A stretch of 64,000 bases of DNA. Origin: Streptomyces sp. CBMA291. GTDB lineage: Bacteria > Actinomycetota > Actinomycetes > Streptomycetales > Streptomycetaceae. The DNA lies in assembly GCF_014596525.1 (NCBI RefSeq), contig NZ_MSJP01000045.1:1-64000 (forward strand), given 5' to 3'. Positions 48,083-56,408 of this stretch are shown one piece after another (the first letter of the stretch is position 1; each line of letters opens with the position of its first letter). Both the position numbers and the translations under genes were made by a program. The notes under the pieces are model-generated. The model was not told the DNA's origin. It saw only the letters and a program-made list of their open reading frames with translations, and did not search any database.

Positions 48083-48402
48083 TGGGTTACGGACTGCTCG
48101 CGGGCGCCATCGCCGCGGAGATACTCGCCACCACCTCCATGAAGTACAGCGAGGGCTTCACCCGGCTCTGGCCCTCCCTCGTCACCGGCGTGGGGTACGT
48201 CGTCGCCTTCGCGCTGCTGGCCCAGGCGCTCAAGACCCTCCAGGTCGGCACCGCCTACGCCATCTGGTCCGGCATCGGCACCGCCGCCGTCGCCACCATC
48301 GGCATCCTCTTCCTCGGCGAGACCCTCAACCTCGCCAAGGTCGCCGGAGTCGTCCTCATCATCGCCGGGGTCGCCGTCCTCAACCTCGGCGGCGCGCACT
48401 GA
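48082..48402 (+). CDS. Small multidrug resistance (SMR) family transporter
   Basis: 106 residues, four membrane helices. MGYGLLAGAIAAEILATTSMKYSEGFTRLWPS holds the essential membrane Glu (E13, equal to EmrE Glu14); LLAQALKTLQVGTAYAIWSGIGTAAVATIGILFLGETLN is the family TM3 motif. Exchanges protons for quaternary cations such as ethidium or guanidinium-like compounds. The ATG at 48082 fits homologues; an upstream in-frame TTG at 48064 would place the operator inside the gene and is rejected. Stop codon overlaps the tetR ATG by one base, so both are one operon. Confidence 0.93.
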   Translation: MGYGLLAGAIAAEILATTSMKYSEGFTRLWPSLVTGVGYVVAFALLAQALKTLQVGTAYAIWSGIGTAAVATIGILFLGETLNLAKVAGVVLIIAGVAVLNLGGAH

Positions 48403-49010
48403 TGGCCCGCCCCCGCCGCCACGACCCCGGGCGGCGCGAACGGATCGTCGACGCGGCCCTCCGGGTCGTCGCCCGCTCCGGCATCGACGGGCTCAGCCAC
48501 CGCACCGTCGCCGTCGAGGCGGACGTGCCGCTCGGCTCCACCACCTACCACTTCGCCTCCCTCGACGAACTCCTCGTCGCCGCCCTCCGCCAGGCCAACG
48601 AGGGCTTCGCACGCCTGCTCCGCGACAGCCCCGCCCTGGCCGCGCCCGACACCGATCCCGCCGCCGCCCTCGCCCGCCTTCTGGGGGAGTGGCTGGGCGG
48701 CGGGCGCGAGCGCGTGGAGCTGGAGTGCGAGCTGTACCTCGCCGCCCTGCGCCGCCCCGCGCTCCGGCCCGTCGCCGCCGAATGGGCCGAGACGGTCGCC
48801 GCCGTCCTCTCCCACCGCACCGACCCGGCCACCGCCCGCGCCCTGGTCGCCCTCATGGACGGCCTCTGCCTCCAGTCCCTGCTGACCGGCGTGCCATACG
48901 AGGAGGGGTACGCGCGCGAGATGCTGGGGCGGGTGCTGGGGGCTGAAGGGGCCGGTGGGCAGGGGCTTTCCGGGGCGACCACTCGTCCTTCCGGCTCGAC
49001 CGACACCTGA
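48402..49010 (+). CDS. TetR-family regulator, probable repressor of the SMR operon
   Basis: 202 residues. N-terminal helix-turn-helix [59 protein letters not shown] (near 12-70) is typical of TetR; the C-terminal ligand domain [24 protein letters not shown]...[17 protein letters not shown] resembles the TetR_C group that often controls small efflux pumps. TGATG overlap with the SMR gene and the palindrome upstream suggest autoregulation together with the pump. Confidence 0.92.
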   Translation: MARPRRHDPGRRERIVDAALRVVARSGIDGLSHRTVAVEADVPLGSTTYHFASLDELLVAALRQANEGFARLLRDSPALAAPDTDPAAALARLLGEWLGGGRERVELECELYLAALRRPALRPVAAEWAETVAAVLSHRTDPATARALVALMDGLCLQSLLTGVPYEEGYAREMLGRVLGAEGAGGQGLSGATTRPSGSTDT

Positions 49011-49041
49011 GACCGGTTGGCCCGCGCGGGGCCCCGCCGGT

Positions 49042-49047
49042 TAGGTT
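49042..49047 (+). promoter_or_regulatory. -10 element of dapD, leaderless layout
   Basis: TAGGTT ends seven nt before the dapD ATG at 49055, and there is no ribosome site. TTGGCC at 49017-49022 is a possible -35 but 19 nt away. Confidence 0.5.
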
Positions 49048-49054
49048 TTCCGTC

Positions 49055-50038
49055 ATGACCACTGCTCCTCGCACCACCGGCGCCGTCGCCGCCGGCCTCG
49101 CCACCATCGCCGGCGACGGCACCGTTCTCGACACCTGGTTCCCCGCCCCCGAGCTGACCGAGGCCCCCGGCCCGGCCGGCACCGAGCGGCTCTCGCCCGA
49201 CGAGGCCGTCAACGCCCTCGGCGAGGGCGCCGCCAAGGCCCTCGGCGTGGACGCCCGCCGCGGCGTCGAGGTGGTCGCCGTCCGTACCGTCATCGCCTCG
49301 CTCGACGAGAAGCCGATCGACGCCCACGACGCCTACCTCCGCCTCCACCTGCTCAGCCACCGGCTCGTCAAGCCGCACGGCCAGAGCCTCGACGGCGTCT
49401 TCGGCCTGCTCGCCAACGTCGCCTGGACCTCGCTCGGCCCGGTCGCCGTCGACGACGTCGAGAAGGTGCGCCTCAACGCCCGTGCCGAGGGCCTGCACCT
49501 CGCCGTGACCAGCATCGACAAGTTCCCCCGCATGACCGACTACGTCGCGCCCGCCGGGGTCCGCATCGCCGACGCCGACCGCGTCCGCCTCGGCGCCCAC
49601 CTCGCCGCCGGCACCACCGTCATGCACGAGGGCTTCGTCAACTTCAACGCCGGCACCCTCGGCACCTCCATGGTCGAGGGCCGCATCTCCGCCGGGGTCG
49701 TCGTCGGCGACGGCTCCGACATCGGCGGCGGCGCCTCCACCATGGGCACCCTCTCGGGCGGCGGCAACGTCGTCATCTCCATCGGCGAGCGCTGCCTGAT
49801 CGGCGCCGAGGCGGGCGTCGGCATCGCGCTGGGCGACGAGTGCGTCGTCGAGGCCGGTCTGTACGTCACCGCGGGCACCCGCATCACGCTGCCCGACGGC
49901 CAGATCGTGAAGGCGCGCGAACTGTCCGGCGCCTCGAACATCCTCTTCCGCCGCAACTCGGTCACCGGCGCCGTCGAGGCCCGCCCGAACAACGCGGTCT
50001 GGGGCGGTCTGAACGAGGTTCTGCACAGCCACAACTGA
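49055..50038 (+). CDS. dapD: Tetrahydrodipicolinate N-succinyltransferase
   Basis: 327 residues, the actinobacterial DapD type. Transfers succinyl from succinyl-CoA to tetrahydrodipicolinate in the succinylase route to meso-DAP and lysine. After an alpha/beta N-terminal region come left-handed beta-helix hexapeptide turns: [58 protein letters not shown] (near 171-228), with the catalytic Glu and active-site Gly-Thr-Ser, and [32 protein letters not shown]. It is convergent with the quinoprotein-like gene; a DapA-family gene lies 1.7 kb away. Confidence 0.96.
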   Translation: MTTAPRTTGAVAAGLATIAGDGTVLDTWFPAPELTEAPGPAGTERLSPDEAVNALGEGAAKALGVDARRGVEVVAVRTVIASLDEKPIDAHDAYLRLHLLSHRLVKPHGQSLDGVFGLLANVAWTSLGPVAVDDVEKVRLNARAEGLHLAVTSIDKFPRMTDYVAPAGVRIADADRVRLGAHLAAGTTVMHEGFVNFNAGTLGTSMVEGRISAGVVVGDGSDIGGGASTMGTLSGGGNVVISIGERCLIGAEAGVGIALGDECVVEAGLYVTAGTRITLPDGQIVKARELSGASNILFRRNSVTGAVEARPNNAVWGGLNEVLHSHN

Positions 50039-50082
50039 CGTACGGGAAAGCCCCTCGGCCGACCGCCCCGACCGGCCCCGTC

Positions 50083-51390
50083 TCAGACGGCCGGCAGGGC
50101 GGTCAGCCGCTTTCCGTGCAGGGCGACGAGCCGCTTGCCCGAGGGGACCACGTACCACCGCTCAAACCCGCCCGAGCCGTCGTTGTAGCGCCAGCGGTGC
50201 TTGCCCGTACGGGCGTCGAAGGCGAGGACGCCACCCTTGTCGTCCAGCTCCGTGGCCCCGTACAGCGTGCCGCCCACCAGGGCGAACTGCCAGGGGTAGG
50301 CCACGCCGAGCAGGTCATCGTTCCGCCAGAGCGTGCGCCCCTTCGCCGGGTCGACCGCCCGCAGGACATGGCTCGAATCGGCGGCGTACAGGACCCCGTC
50401 GAGCACGGCGGGGTCGTGGAACCGGGTGAACTCCTCCGTCGCGAGCGACCAGCGCTCCGCCCCGTCCGCGAGCGCGAAGGCACGCAGCCGCTGCCCGTCG
50501 GCGACGACCGCGAGATCCCCGTGGACCGCGAACCGGCCACTGTTGGACCTGCCGATCTTCTTCGTCCAGACCTGACGCCCCGTCGCGGTGTCCCGGACCG
50601 TCACGTTCTCCCGGTAGTCGGTGTAGACCAGATGCCGGCCGACGACCTGCGCCGTGACGCCGAACTCCTCGGTGCCCGCGTCGCGCCGCTCCTGCCACAC
50701 GGTCTTCCCCGAGGTGGTGTCGATCGCCGCGATCACATTGTGCGGGGTGCTGAAGTCCTTCTCCAGGATGCCCGCGAGGACGTAGACGTGCCGCTCGTCG
50801 GCGGCGATCGGCCGGGGCTGGGAGAAACGCCTCCCCAGTCTGCTGCGCCAGGTCTCCTCGCCCGTGGCCGGATCGAGCCCGACCAGGTCCCCGTCGTACC
50901 GCGCGCTCGCGAGGTACAGGGTGCCCCCGCTCACCAGCAGCTTCGCCCCCGGCACCGCGACCTCCGCGCGGGACCAGACCTCCTTGCCGGTCACCACGTT
51001 CCGGCCCACCAGCGGGTCACCCGAGACGAGGACCACGTCCCCCGCGACGGCCAGCGCGTCCAGGGCGCCGAACGAGCCGGTGGCCGCCTCCGCCTGCCAC
51101 AGGGGGCGCGGGGCGGTGCCGGGCGGCGGGGTGGTGAAGGCGTCGCCCTCCGCCCCGGGCGTCGCACCGGTCCGCGCGTCCGAGCCCTTGCCCGCGCCGG
51201 GCGGGCCGCTCGTACCGCCCGCCGCCGGTCCCTCCGCAGGACCGCAGCCCCACGCGCCCGCGCCGAGTGCGGCGAGACCGAGTCCCGTACCGGCGAGGCG
51301 GAGCAGCCTGCGGCGGGACGGCCCGGACCGCTCGCCGCCGTGCGTCCCGGTCTCCACCGCTGCCGCCGTACGTTCCGTACGCGTCCGCAT
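50083..51390 (-). CDS. Exported PQQ-like beta-propeller protein
   Basis: 435 residues. Twin-arginine N-terminal region SRRRLLRLAGTGLGLAALGAGAWGCG with a possible lipobox ending at Cys near 49, then a Gly/Pro/Ala-rich linker (50-90) and a seven- or eight-bladed PQQ-like propeller: repeats such as GRNVVTGKEVWSRAEVAV, GLDPATGEETWRSRLG, AIDTTSGKTVWQERRD, DTATGRQVWTKKIG, ADGAERWSL, DPAKGRTLWRNDDL and DARTGKHRWRYND. Blade motifs are of the WD/PQQ2 type, without the disulfide ring and metal ligands of alcohol dehydrogenases, so no redox role is implied. Probably a surface binding protein. Streptomyces kinases often carry such domains; none is present here. Confidence 0.85.
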   Translation of the reverse strand: MRTRTERTAAAVETGTHGGERSGPSRRRLLRLAGTGLGLAALGAGAWGCGPAEGPAAGGTSGPPGAGKGSDARTGATPGAEGDAFTTPPPGTAPRPLWQAEAATGSFGALDALAVAGDVVLVSGDPLVGRNVVTGKEVWSRAEVAVPGAKLLVSGGTLYLASARYDGDLVGLDPATGEETWRSRLGRRFSQPRPIAADERHVYVLAGILEKDFSTPHNVIAAIDTTSGKTVWQERRDAGTEEFGVTAQVVGRHLVYTDYRENVTVRDTATGRQVWTKKIGRSNSGRFAVHGDLAVVADGQRLRAFALADGAERWSLATEEFTRFHDPAVLDGVLYAADSSHVLRAVDPAKGRTLWRNDDLLGVAYPWQFALVGGTLYGATELDDKGGVLAFDARTGKHRWRYNDGSGGFERWYVVPSGKRLVALHGKRLTALPAV

Positions 51391-51709
51391 CCGCCCGCTC
51401 CCCGCTGTCTGGTTCCTGTGCCGTGCCCACGGACCGTCACCGGGTCCGGGGCGGGCTCAGGCTAGCTGCGGAAACGCTTCTTCTCCGGGGGCGGAACGCA
51501 ACGGGGACAGCGCCGTGAAACTTCTGTCACACGGCAACGGGGAAGGGCGACGTTTTGTCGACGGACCGGAACATAGAGTTCCGAATGTCCGGTTCTCGCG
51601 CCCCGGCCGCATGCCGCGTCCCCCGGCCGCATGCCGCGTCCCCCGGCCGTCTGCCGTGTCCCCCGGCCGTCTGCCGTGTCCCCCGGTCCTCGCCCGTGCG
51701 CCCCCGCCC
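51391..51709. other. 319-nt intergenic region upstream of the propeller gene
   Basis: Holds the promoter side of the minus-strand propeller gene and the 3' flank of the DapA-family gene. A 6-5-6 inverted repeat, CGGAAC-ATAGA-GTTCCG, lies at 51567-51583 and a 20-bp tandem repeat at 51601-51680. No gene was recognised. Confidence 0.6.
51601..51680. repeat. 20-bp tandem repeat, four copies
   Basis: Unit CCCCGGCCGCATGCCGCGTC; copies at 51601, 51621, 51641 and 51661. Copies 1-2 are identical and copies 3-4 share T substitutions (CCCCGGCCGTCTGCCGTGTC). It lies 30 nt from the end of the DapA-family gene. Confidence 0.9.
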
Positions 51710-52633
51710 CTACCGCGCCTCCCGGCTCTGGAGGAGTACCGCGTCGAGCGTGGCCCGCAGCGCCTCGGCCGCCTCCCGGCCCGCGGGCAGGAGCGGCTCC
51801 CGCAGGGCCCCGCCGAGCAGCGCCTTCACCGTCACCGTGCCCGGAAGCCCGCCTGCCATCATCCGTTCGAAGAGCGGCAGGAGACGCGCGTTCAGCAGGG
51901 CGGCGCCCCGGGTGTCGCCCGCGTCGAAGGCGTCGAGGACCGCCGCCAGCGGGCCCGGGGCCACATTGGCCACCGTGCTGACGAAACCGGCGCCGCCGAC
52001 CGCGTACAAGGGCAGGTTCAGCTCCTCGCAGCCCGAGTAGTACGCGAGCGGGGTCTCCGCGATCAGCCGGGAGGAGGCGAGCAGATCGTAGGAGCAGTCC
52101 TTGACCGCCGTGATCCGGGGGTGCTCGGCGAGCCGCCGCATCGTGGCCGGTTCCACCCGGGTGCCGGTGCGGCCCGGGATGTCGTAGACCATCAGCGGCA
52201 GTCCGGCCGCGTCCGCGACCTTCAGGAAGTGCGCCGCCACCGCGTCCTGCGGCGGACGGCTGTAGTACGGGGTGACCACGAGCAGCCCGTCGGCGCCCGC
52301 CCGTTCCGCCGCGCGGGCGGCCTCGACGGTGCTCCGGGTGTCGGCGGTGCCGACGCCCGCGACGAGGGGCACCCCGGGGCCGACGGCCGCCCGGACGGCC
52401 CGGACGAGCGCGGTCTTCTCGGCGTCGCTGGTGGTGGGGGACTCGCCCGTGGTGCCGTTGAGGACCAGTCCGTCGCAGCCTTCGGCGACGAGCCGGACGG
52501 CCAGCTCACCGGCCTGGTCGAGGTCGAGCCCGCCGTCGGGGGCGAACGGGGTGACCATCGCGCAGAGAGCGCGGCCGAAAGGGCGGGTGGTGCTCACAGG
52601 GCGTGGGGTGCGCGCGGGGTGTGTGGTGCTCAT
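51710..52633 (-). CDS. dapA: DapA-family class I aldolase, dihydrodipicolinate synthase-like
   Basis: 307 residues from ATG at 52633. TIM-barrel with NGTTGESPT near 60-68 (the Thr-Thr pair that binds pyruvate), VVTPYYSRP near 122-130, MVYDIPGRTG with the catalytic Tyr near 149, Schiff-base Lys in ITAVKDCSYD near 177, and YSGCEELNLPLYAVGGAGFVSTVANVAPG near 202-230. Classic DapA has GVKEASGD and YNVPGRT, so Cys-Ser-Tyr-Asp and Asp are departures; DapA function is likely given dapD nearby, but another keto-acid lyase of the family is possible. The frame is open upstream but homologous sequence begins near VSTTRPFGRALCAMVTPF. Confidence 0.82.
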   Translation of the reverse strand: MSTTHPARTPRPVSTTRPFGRALCAMVTPFAPDGGLDLDQAGELAVRLVAEGCDGLVLNGTTGESPTTSDAEKTALVRAVRAAVGPGVPLVAGVGTADTRSTVEAARAAERAGADGLLVVTPYYSRPPQDAVAAHFLKVADAAGLPLMVYDIPGRTGTRVEPATMRRLAEHPRITAVKDCSYDLLASSRLIAETPLAYYSGCEELNLPLYAVGGAGFVSTVANVAPGPLAAVLDAFDAGDTRGAALLNARLLPLFERMMAGGLPGTVTVKALLGGALREPLLPAGREAAEALRATLDAVLLQSREAR

Positions 52634-52997
52634 CCGGGAAGTCTGGGCGCCCCGGACGCTGAAGGTCCACTTAGATCTTCTTGGTTCGAGACGTAAGTGG
52701 CACTGAAGAGTGCGGGCGCCGACACCGAGGGGGACCTGACGGATGTCGCCGTCCGGCCCGCCGCCGCCCGGGGCCTCCGGCGGGGCGCCGGGAGGAGCCG
52801 CCGAGGAATCCACACGTGTCAAACTGCCTGCGGAGACGCCGAATCGCCGCCGGTCGACGGGTGTACGAAGGCTGACGGACGGGTGAACCGACGGACACCC
52901 TCCCGGATGCGTCTACGCTGATAACCGCGCTCCGAGCCCGCCTCCGAGCCCCTTCCGTCCTTCCCACCCCGTACGTACGCGTCGAGGAGCCCCCCAG
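52634..52997. other. 364-nt divergent intergenic region
   Basis: Between the minus-strand DapA-family gene and the plus-strand acidic-protein gene. Contains the inverted repeat CCACTTA (52667-52673) and TAAGTGG (52694-52700) with a 20-nt spacer, just upstream of the lyase gene, and a possible promoter for the next gene, CGGACA (52892-52897) with TACGCT (52914-52919), spacer 16. No ORF with support was seen. Confidence 0.5.
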
Positions 52998-54452
52998 ATG
53001 TCAGCCGAGCAGCCCACCCTTCCCCCCGTTCGGCTGCGCGCGGACGCGGAGCTGGCGGCGGACGCCCTGGCCGCTCCCCTCCTCGCGCGCGCGGTCCGCC
53101 TCGCCCGCTGGGCCGGGCCCGACACCCGGGTCGACGCGGGCGGCGAACTCGTCGACGAGCAGCTCCCCGAGGCCGTCGAACTCCTCGGCCTCGCCGCCGA
53201 CGAGGACGGCGAACTGTCGGCGGGCGACGCCTGGCGCCTGGCCGTCGACACCGGCCTCGTCGCCGTCGCGGACGGCGTCGAGGCCGAGGACGGCGACACC
53301 CCCGGCACCGCCGCGCCCGGCGAGAACCTCGCCCTGGTCACGGATGGCTCCCCGCAGGACGTCCTCGCGCTCTGGCTGGAAGGCTTCGACGCGGTCTTCG
53401 GCGACGCCATCGCCCCCGTCATCGACGACTTCGACGCGCTCGTCGGCGAGGACGGCGAGATCGACGTCGAGGCACTCGACTGGGACCCCGAGGCCGAGGC
53501 CGAGTTCCTCGAAGGCGTCCTCGGCAACCTCTACCTCCTCACCGTCAGCGACGCCGGACCCGGTGAGGGCCCCGTGCCGCTGCCCGCGCTCGCCGCGTCG
53601 ATGGTCGTCCCCGACGACATGGGCGAGCCCACCGACGACGTCCTGGAGCAGGTCTCCGACGCGATGATGAGGCTCGACGAGCAGTTCCGGCTGCTCGAAC
53701 CGATCGGACTCGTCGAGTACCAGCCGGTGGACGAGGCCCTGATGGCCGAGGAGGGCGAGGAGCCCGCGCCGCCCGTCGACGACGAGGACGTCACCCGGTA
53801 CGGCATGGTCCGGCTCACCCCGCTCGGCCTCTACGGCATCCGCACCCGGATGCTGGACGCCGGGGTCGACGCGCCCGCCGTCGGCGACCTCGCCGACCAG
53901 GGCGCGGACGCCCTCCTCACGGGCATCGCCGACTACCCCGAGGCCGCGGTCCGCGAGGAGACCGTCGCCTGGCTGGCCGGCCGGGACCCGCTCGCCGCCG
54001 CCCGCGAACTCCTCGGCGCCGCGCGTGGCGCGGACGCCGGATCGCCGCTGCGCCGCCTCCACTGCCAGCAGACGCTGTCCCTGGTCGGCTCCGAGGCGGA
54101 GCCCGCCGTACGCGAGGTCCTGGACGACCCGGAACTCGGCGGTCTGGCCCGCGTCTGGCTCGCCGAGCACGGCGCCGCCGACGTGCCCGCGCCGCCGGAG
54201 TCGATGATCTTCTGGCTGGCGATCGACACCATCGCCGCCCAGCTCGACGCGGACGGCGACCTGGAGGAACTCCAGGAGCTGATCGAAGGACTGACCGGCC
54301 GTCACGGCAGCTTCTTCGACGCGGCCTGGCGAGTGGAGCACCCGGCGACGGCGGAGGTCCTGGAGGCGATGGGCCGCCTGCACGGCGACAAGACCCAGGC
54401 GAAGGAGGCCCGCAAGGCGGCTTTCAAGGCGAGGTCGCGACAGGGCAACTGA
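52998..54452 (+). CDS. Large acidic conserved hypothetical protein
   Basis: 484 residues, strongly acidic (many Asp/Glu, e.g. VGEDGEIDVEALDWDPEAEAEFLEGVLGN), predicted soluble, no signal peptide. Mostly helical. Residues near 155-260 include a possible winged-helix-like part (RLTPLGLYGIRTRMLDAGVD); from about 280 there are HEAT-like helical repeats (ADQGADALLTGIADYPEAAVREETVAWLAGRDPLAAARELLGAARG...RRLHCQQTLSLVGSEAEPAVREVLDDPELGGLARVWLAEHG). The C-terminus is basic (KTQAKEARKAAFKARSRQGN). I do not recognise an enzyme; the family appears restricted to Streptomyces-like organisms. ATG at 52998 has GAGGAG about nine nt upstream. Single gene. Confidence 0.82.
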   Translation: MSAEQPTLPPVRLRADAELAADALAAPLLARAVRLARWAGPDTRVDAGGELVDEQLPEAVELLGLAADEDGELSAGDAWRLAVDTGLVAVADGVEAEDGDTPGTAAPGENLALVTDGSPQDVLALWLEGFDAVFGDAIAPVIDDFDALVGEDGEIDVEALDWDPEAEAEFLEGVLGNLYLLTVSDAGPGEGPVPLPALAASMVVPDDMGEPTDDVLEQVSDAMMRLDEQFRLLEPIGLVEYQPVDEALMAEEGEEPAPPVDDEDVTRYGMVRLTPLGLYGIRTRMLDAGVDAPAVGDLADQGADALLTGIADYPEAAVREETVAWLAGRDPLAAARELLGAARGADAGSPLRRLHCQQTLSLVGSEAEPAVREVLDDPELGGLARVWLAEHGAADVPAPPESMIFWLAIDTIAAQLDADGDLEELQELIEGLTGRHGSFFDAAWRVEHPATAEVLEAMGRLHGDKTQAKEARKAAFKARSRQGN

Positions 54453-54928
54453 TCGGTCCGGGGCGGGGCGGGGCGGGTTGCCGGGGCGGAGTCGGGGCGA
54501 GTCGGAGTCGGGCTGGGCCGGGCTGTGCCGGGCCGGGCCGCGCCGGGTTGTGCAGGGGCGAGGTGAGGCCGGGCCGCGCCGGAGCCGTGCCGGGCCGGAG
54601 ACGGAGCCGGGCCGGAGCCGGGTCGAGGTGAGGTCGGGGCGGGCGTGATGGTGGCGTGTGACGGTGGGGTACGAAAGGCCGGGCGCGTGTCGGTGGGGTA
54701 CGACTTGCGGAGCCGGGAGCCGGGAGCCGGGAGCCGGGGTCCGAGGCCCCGGGCCCGCTGGTGGCGGCTCCACCTTCGTCCCACCGGTCCCACCCGTCTC
54801 ACCGGCCCCCCGAGGTCACGCCCGCCGTCGGTCGTGACCGGCAGCGTTCCCGTGCCGTTCAAGCGGTGTTCGTGGCGGCGCGGGAAGGTGGCCCGCGAGA
54901 TCCGGCCACCACAGGGAGACGCCACGCC
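54453..54928. other. 476-nt G-rich intergenic region with G-quadruplex motif
   Basis: The plus strand is a long run of GGGCCGG, GGGGCG and CCGGAG units. At 54460-54477 the sequence GGGGCGGGGCGGGGCGGG fits a canonical quadruplex, eight nt after the stop codon of the acidic-protein gene. A GGGAGCC 7-bp repeat lies near 54713-54745. No coding sequence is supported; the PHO-box-like repeat and the phosphatase leader occupy 54846-54928. Confidence 0.65.
54846..54878 (+). promoter_or_regulatory. Candidate PHO box (PhoP binding repeats) upstream of phoX
   Basis: GTTCCCG, GTTCAAG and GTTCGTG begin at 54846, 54857 and 54868, exactly 11 nt apart, as in Streptomyces PHO boxes built of 11-nt direct units with core GTTCACC. 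They lie 51-83 nt before the phosphatase start. GTGACCG at 54834 may be a fourth, off-phase unit. The match to the last three core bases is weak. Confidence 0.6.
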
Positions 54929-56383
54929 ATGAGCCTCAATCGCAGAGAGTTCACCAAGCAGTCCGCCGTCGCGGGCGCGGGACTCGCCCTCACCGGCGTC
55001 GTGGGCGCCCTCGCCACCGCGCCCGAGGCCCTCGCGTCCGACGAGCCCGGGGCGTACGGCAAGGGCCACGGCCACGACGGGGAGCATGGCCACGGGGGTC
55101 ACGGGCACGGCCACGGTGTCGGCTACGGGCAGCTCGTCGCCGACCTCGAGGGCGTCCTCGCGCTTCCGGCCGGGTTCTCGTACCGCATCGTCACCCACAG
55201 CGGCGTGACCCGTCTGGAGTCCGGTGAGTTCACCCCCTCCAACCACGACGGCACCGCCGCCTTCGCGGGCCCGCGCGGCACCACGTACCTGGTCAACAAC
55301 CACGAGCTGAAGGGCACCCGGGACAAGTGGGCCCACCCCGTGCCGCTCGCCGAGGGCCTCGTCTACGACCCGGCCGCCTCCGGTGGCTGCACGGTCGTCG
55401 AGGTGCACCGCGACGGCACCGTCGCCGAGTGGGTCGGGCTGGCCGGTACCTCCACCAACTGCGCGGGCGGCCGCACCTCCTGGGGCACCTGGCTGACCGG
55501 CGAGGAGAACTCCGACCGCGCCGGGGTCAACGGCATGACCAAGGACCACGGCTACATCTTCGAGGTCGACCCGCACGACCGCCGTGCCAACCGCGCCCCC
55601 AAGCCGGTCAAGGCCTTCGGCCGGTACGACCACGAGGCCGTCGTCGTCGACCCCAAGCGCGGCCACGCCTACCTCACCGAGGACGCCTCCAACCCCAACG
55701 GGCTGCTCTTCCGCTGGACGCCCCCGAAGGGCTTCGAGCACGGCCGGGGCAAGCTCCGTACCCTCGCCGACGACGCCGGTGTGCTCCAGGCGTTCCGGTG
55801 CGTGGACTCCGGCGGCCGGTTCGTCGACGACCTCTCCCGCGCCACCCGTATCGGCACCGTCTACGGCGTGGACTGGATAGACGTCCCGGACCGCGACGGC
55901 CGCGCCACCCCCGTCCGCAAGCAGTTCACGGACGGTCAGGTCACCCGCGCCCGCAAGCTGGAGGGCATGTGGTGGGCCGACGGCGGCACCTACGTCGTCT
56001 CCTCGTACGCCCGCGCGGAGAGCCCCGGTGCCGCGCACGACGGCCAGGTCTGGTTCTACGACCCCAAGCGCCGCACCCTCACCCTCAAGGTGCTCCTCGG
56101 CGTGAACGCGAACCCCGACCAGGACGGCGCCTTCGACGGCCCGGACAACATCACGGTCTCCCCGTACGGCGGGCTCGTCATCGCCGAGGACGGCGAGGGC
56201 GTGCAGCACCTCTTCGGTGCGACGGACTCCGGCCGTACGTACCCGATCGCCCGCAATGATTTCAACGGCAGCGAGTTCACCGGCGTCACCTTCTCGCCCG
56301 ACGGTGAGACCCTGTTCGCCAACATCCAGGAGCCGGGCATCATGGTCGCCATCACCGGGCCCTGGCGCCGTCAGCCCCGCTGA
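54929..56383 (+). CDS. phoX: PhoX-family (DUF839) secreted alkaline phosphatase
   Basis: 484 residues from ATG at 54929. Tat signal NRREFTKQSAVAGAGLALTGVVGALATAPEALA, then a His/Gly-rich linker (GKGHGHDGEHGHGGHGHGHG, about 47-66). PhoX marks: NHELKGTRD near 125, TSWGTWLTGEENSD near 178-191 (with the metal-binding Glu), FGRYDHEAVVVDP near 225-237, YLTEDASNPNGLLFRWTPP near 242-260, and DGPDNITVSPYGGLVIAEDGEG near 404-425, the last Asp-rich site being Ca2+ ligands. PhoX is a Ca2+/Fe3+ phosphomonoesterase exported by Tat and induced at low phosphate; the repeat upstream agrees. ATG has AGGGAG about 11 nt upstream. Confidence 0.93.
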   Translation: MSLNRREFTKQSAVAGAGLALTGVVGALATAPEALASDEPGAYGKGHGHDGEHGHGGHGHGHGVGYGQLVADLEGVLALPAGFSYRIVTHSGVTRLESGEFTPSNHDGTAAFAGPRGTTYLVNNHELKGTRDKWAHPVPLAEGLVYDPAASGGCTVVEVHRDGTVAEWVGLAGTSTNCAGGRTSWGTWLTGEENSDRAGVNGMTKDHGYIFEVDPHDRRANRAPKPVKAFGRYDHEAVVVDPKRGHAYLTEDASNPNGLLFRWTPPKGFEHGRGKLRTLADDAGVLQAFRCVDSGGRFVDDLSRATRIGTVYGVDWIDVPDRDGRATPVRKQFTDGQVTRARKLEGMWWADGGTYVVSSYARAESPGAAHDGQVWFYDPKRRTLTLKVLLGVNANPDQDGAFDGPDNITVSPYGGLVIAEDGEGVQHLFGATDSGRTYPIARNDFNGSEFTGVTFSPDGETLFANIQEPGIMVAITGPWRRQPR

Positions 56384-56408
56384 GGCCGAATCCCGACTCT
56401 GGTCAGCC

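Noticed and set aside
51567..51583. CGGAAC-ATAGA-GTTCCG as a LexA box
   Set aside because: The GAAC and GTTC halves are separated by five, not four, nt, and no SOS gene is adjacent. It may still be a site for another factor, but nothing supports one.
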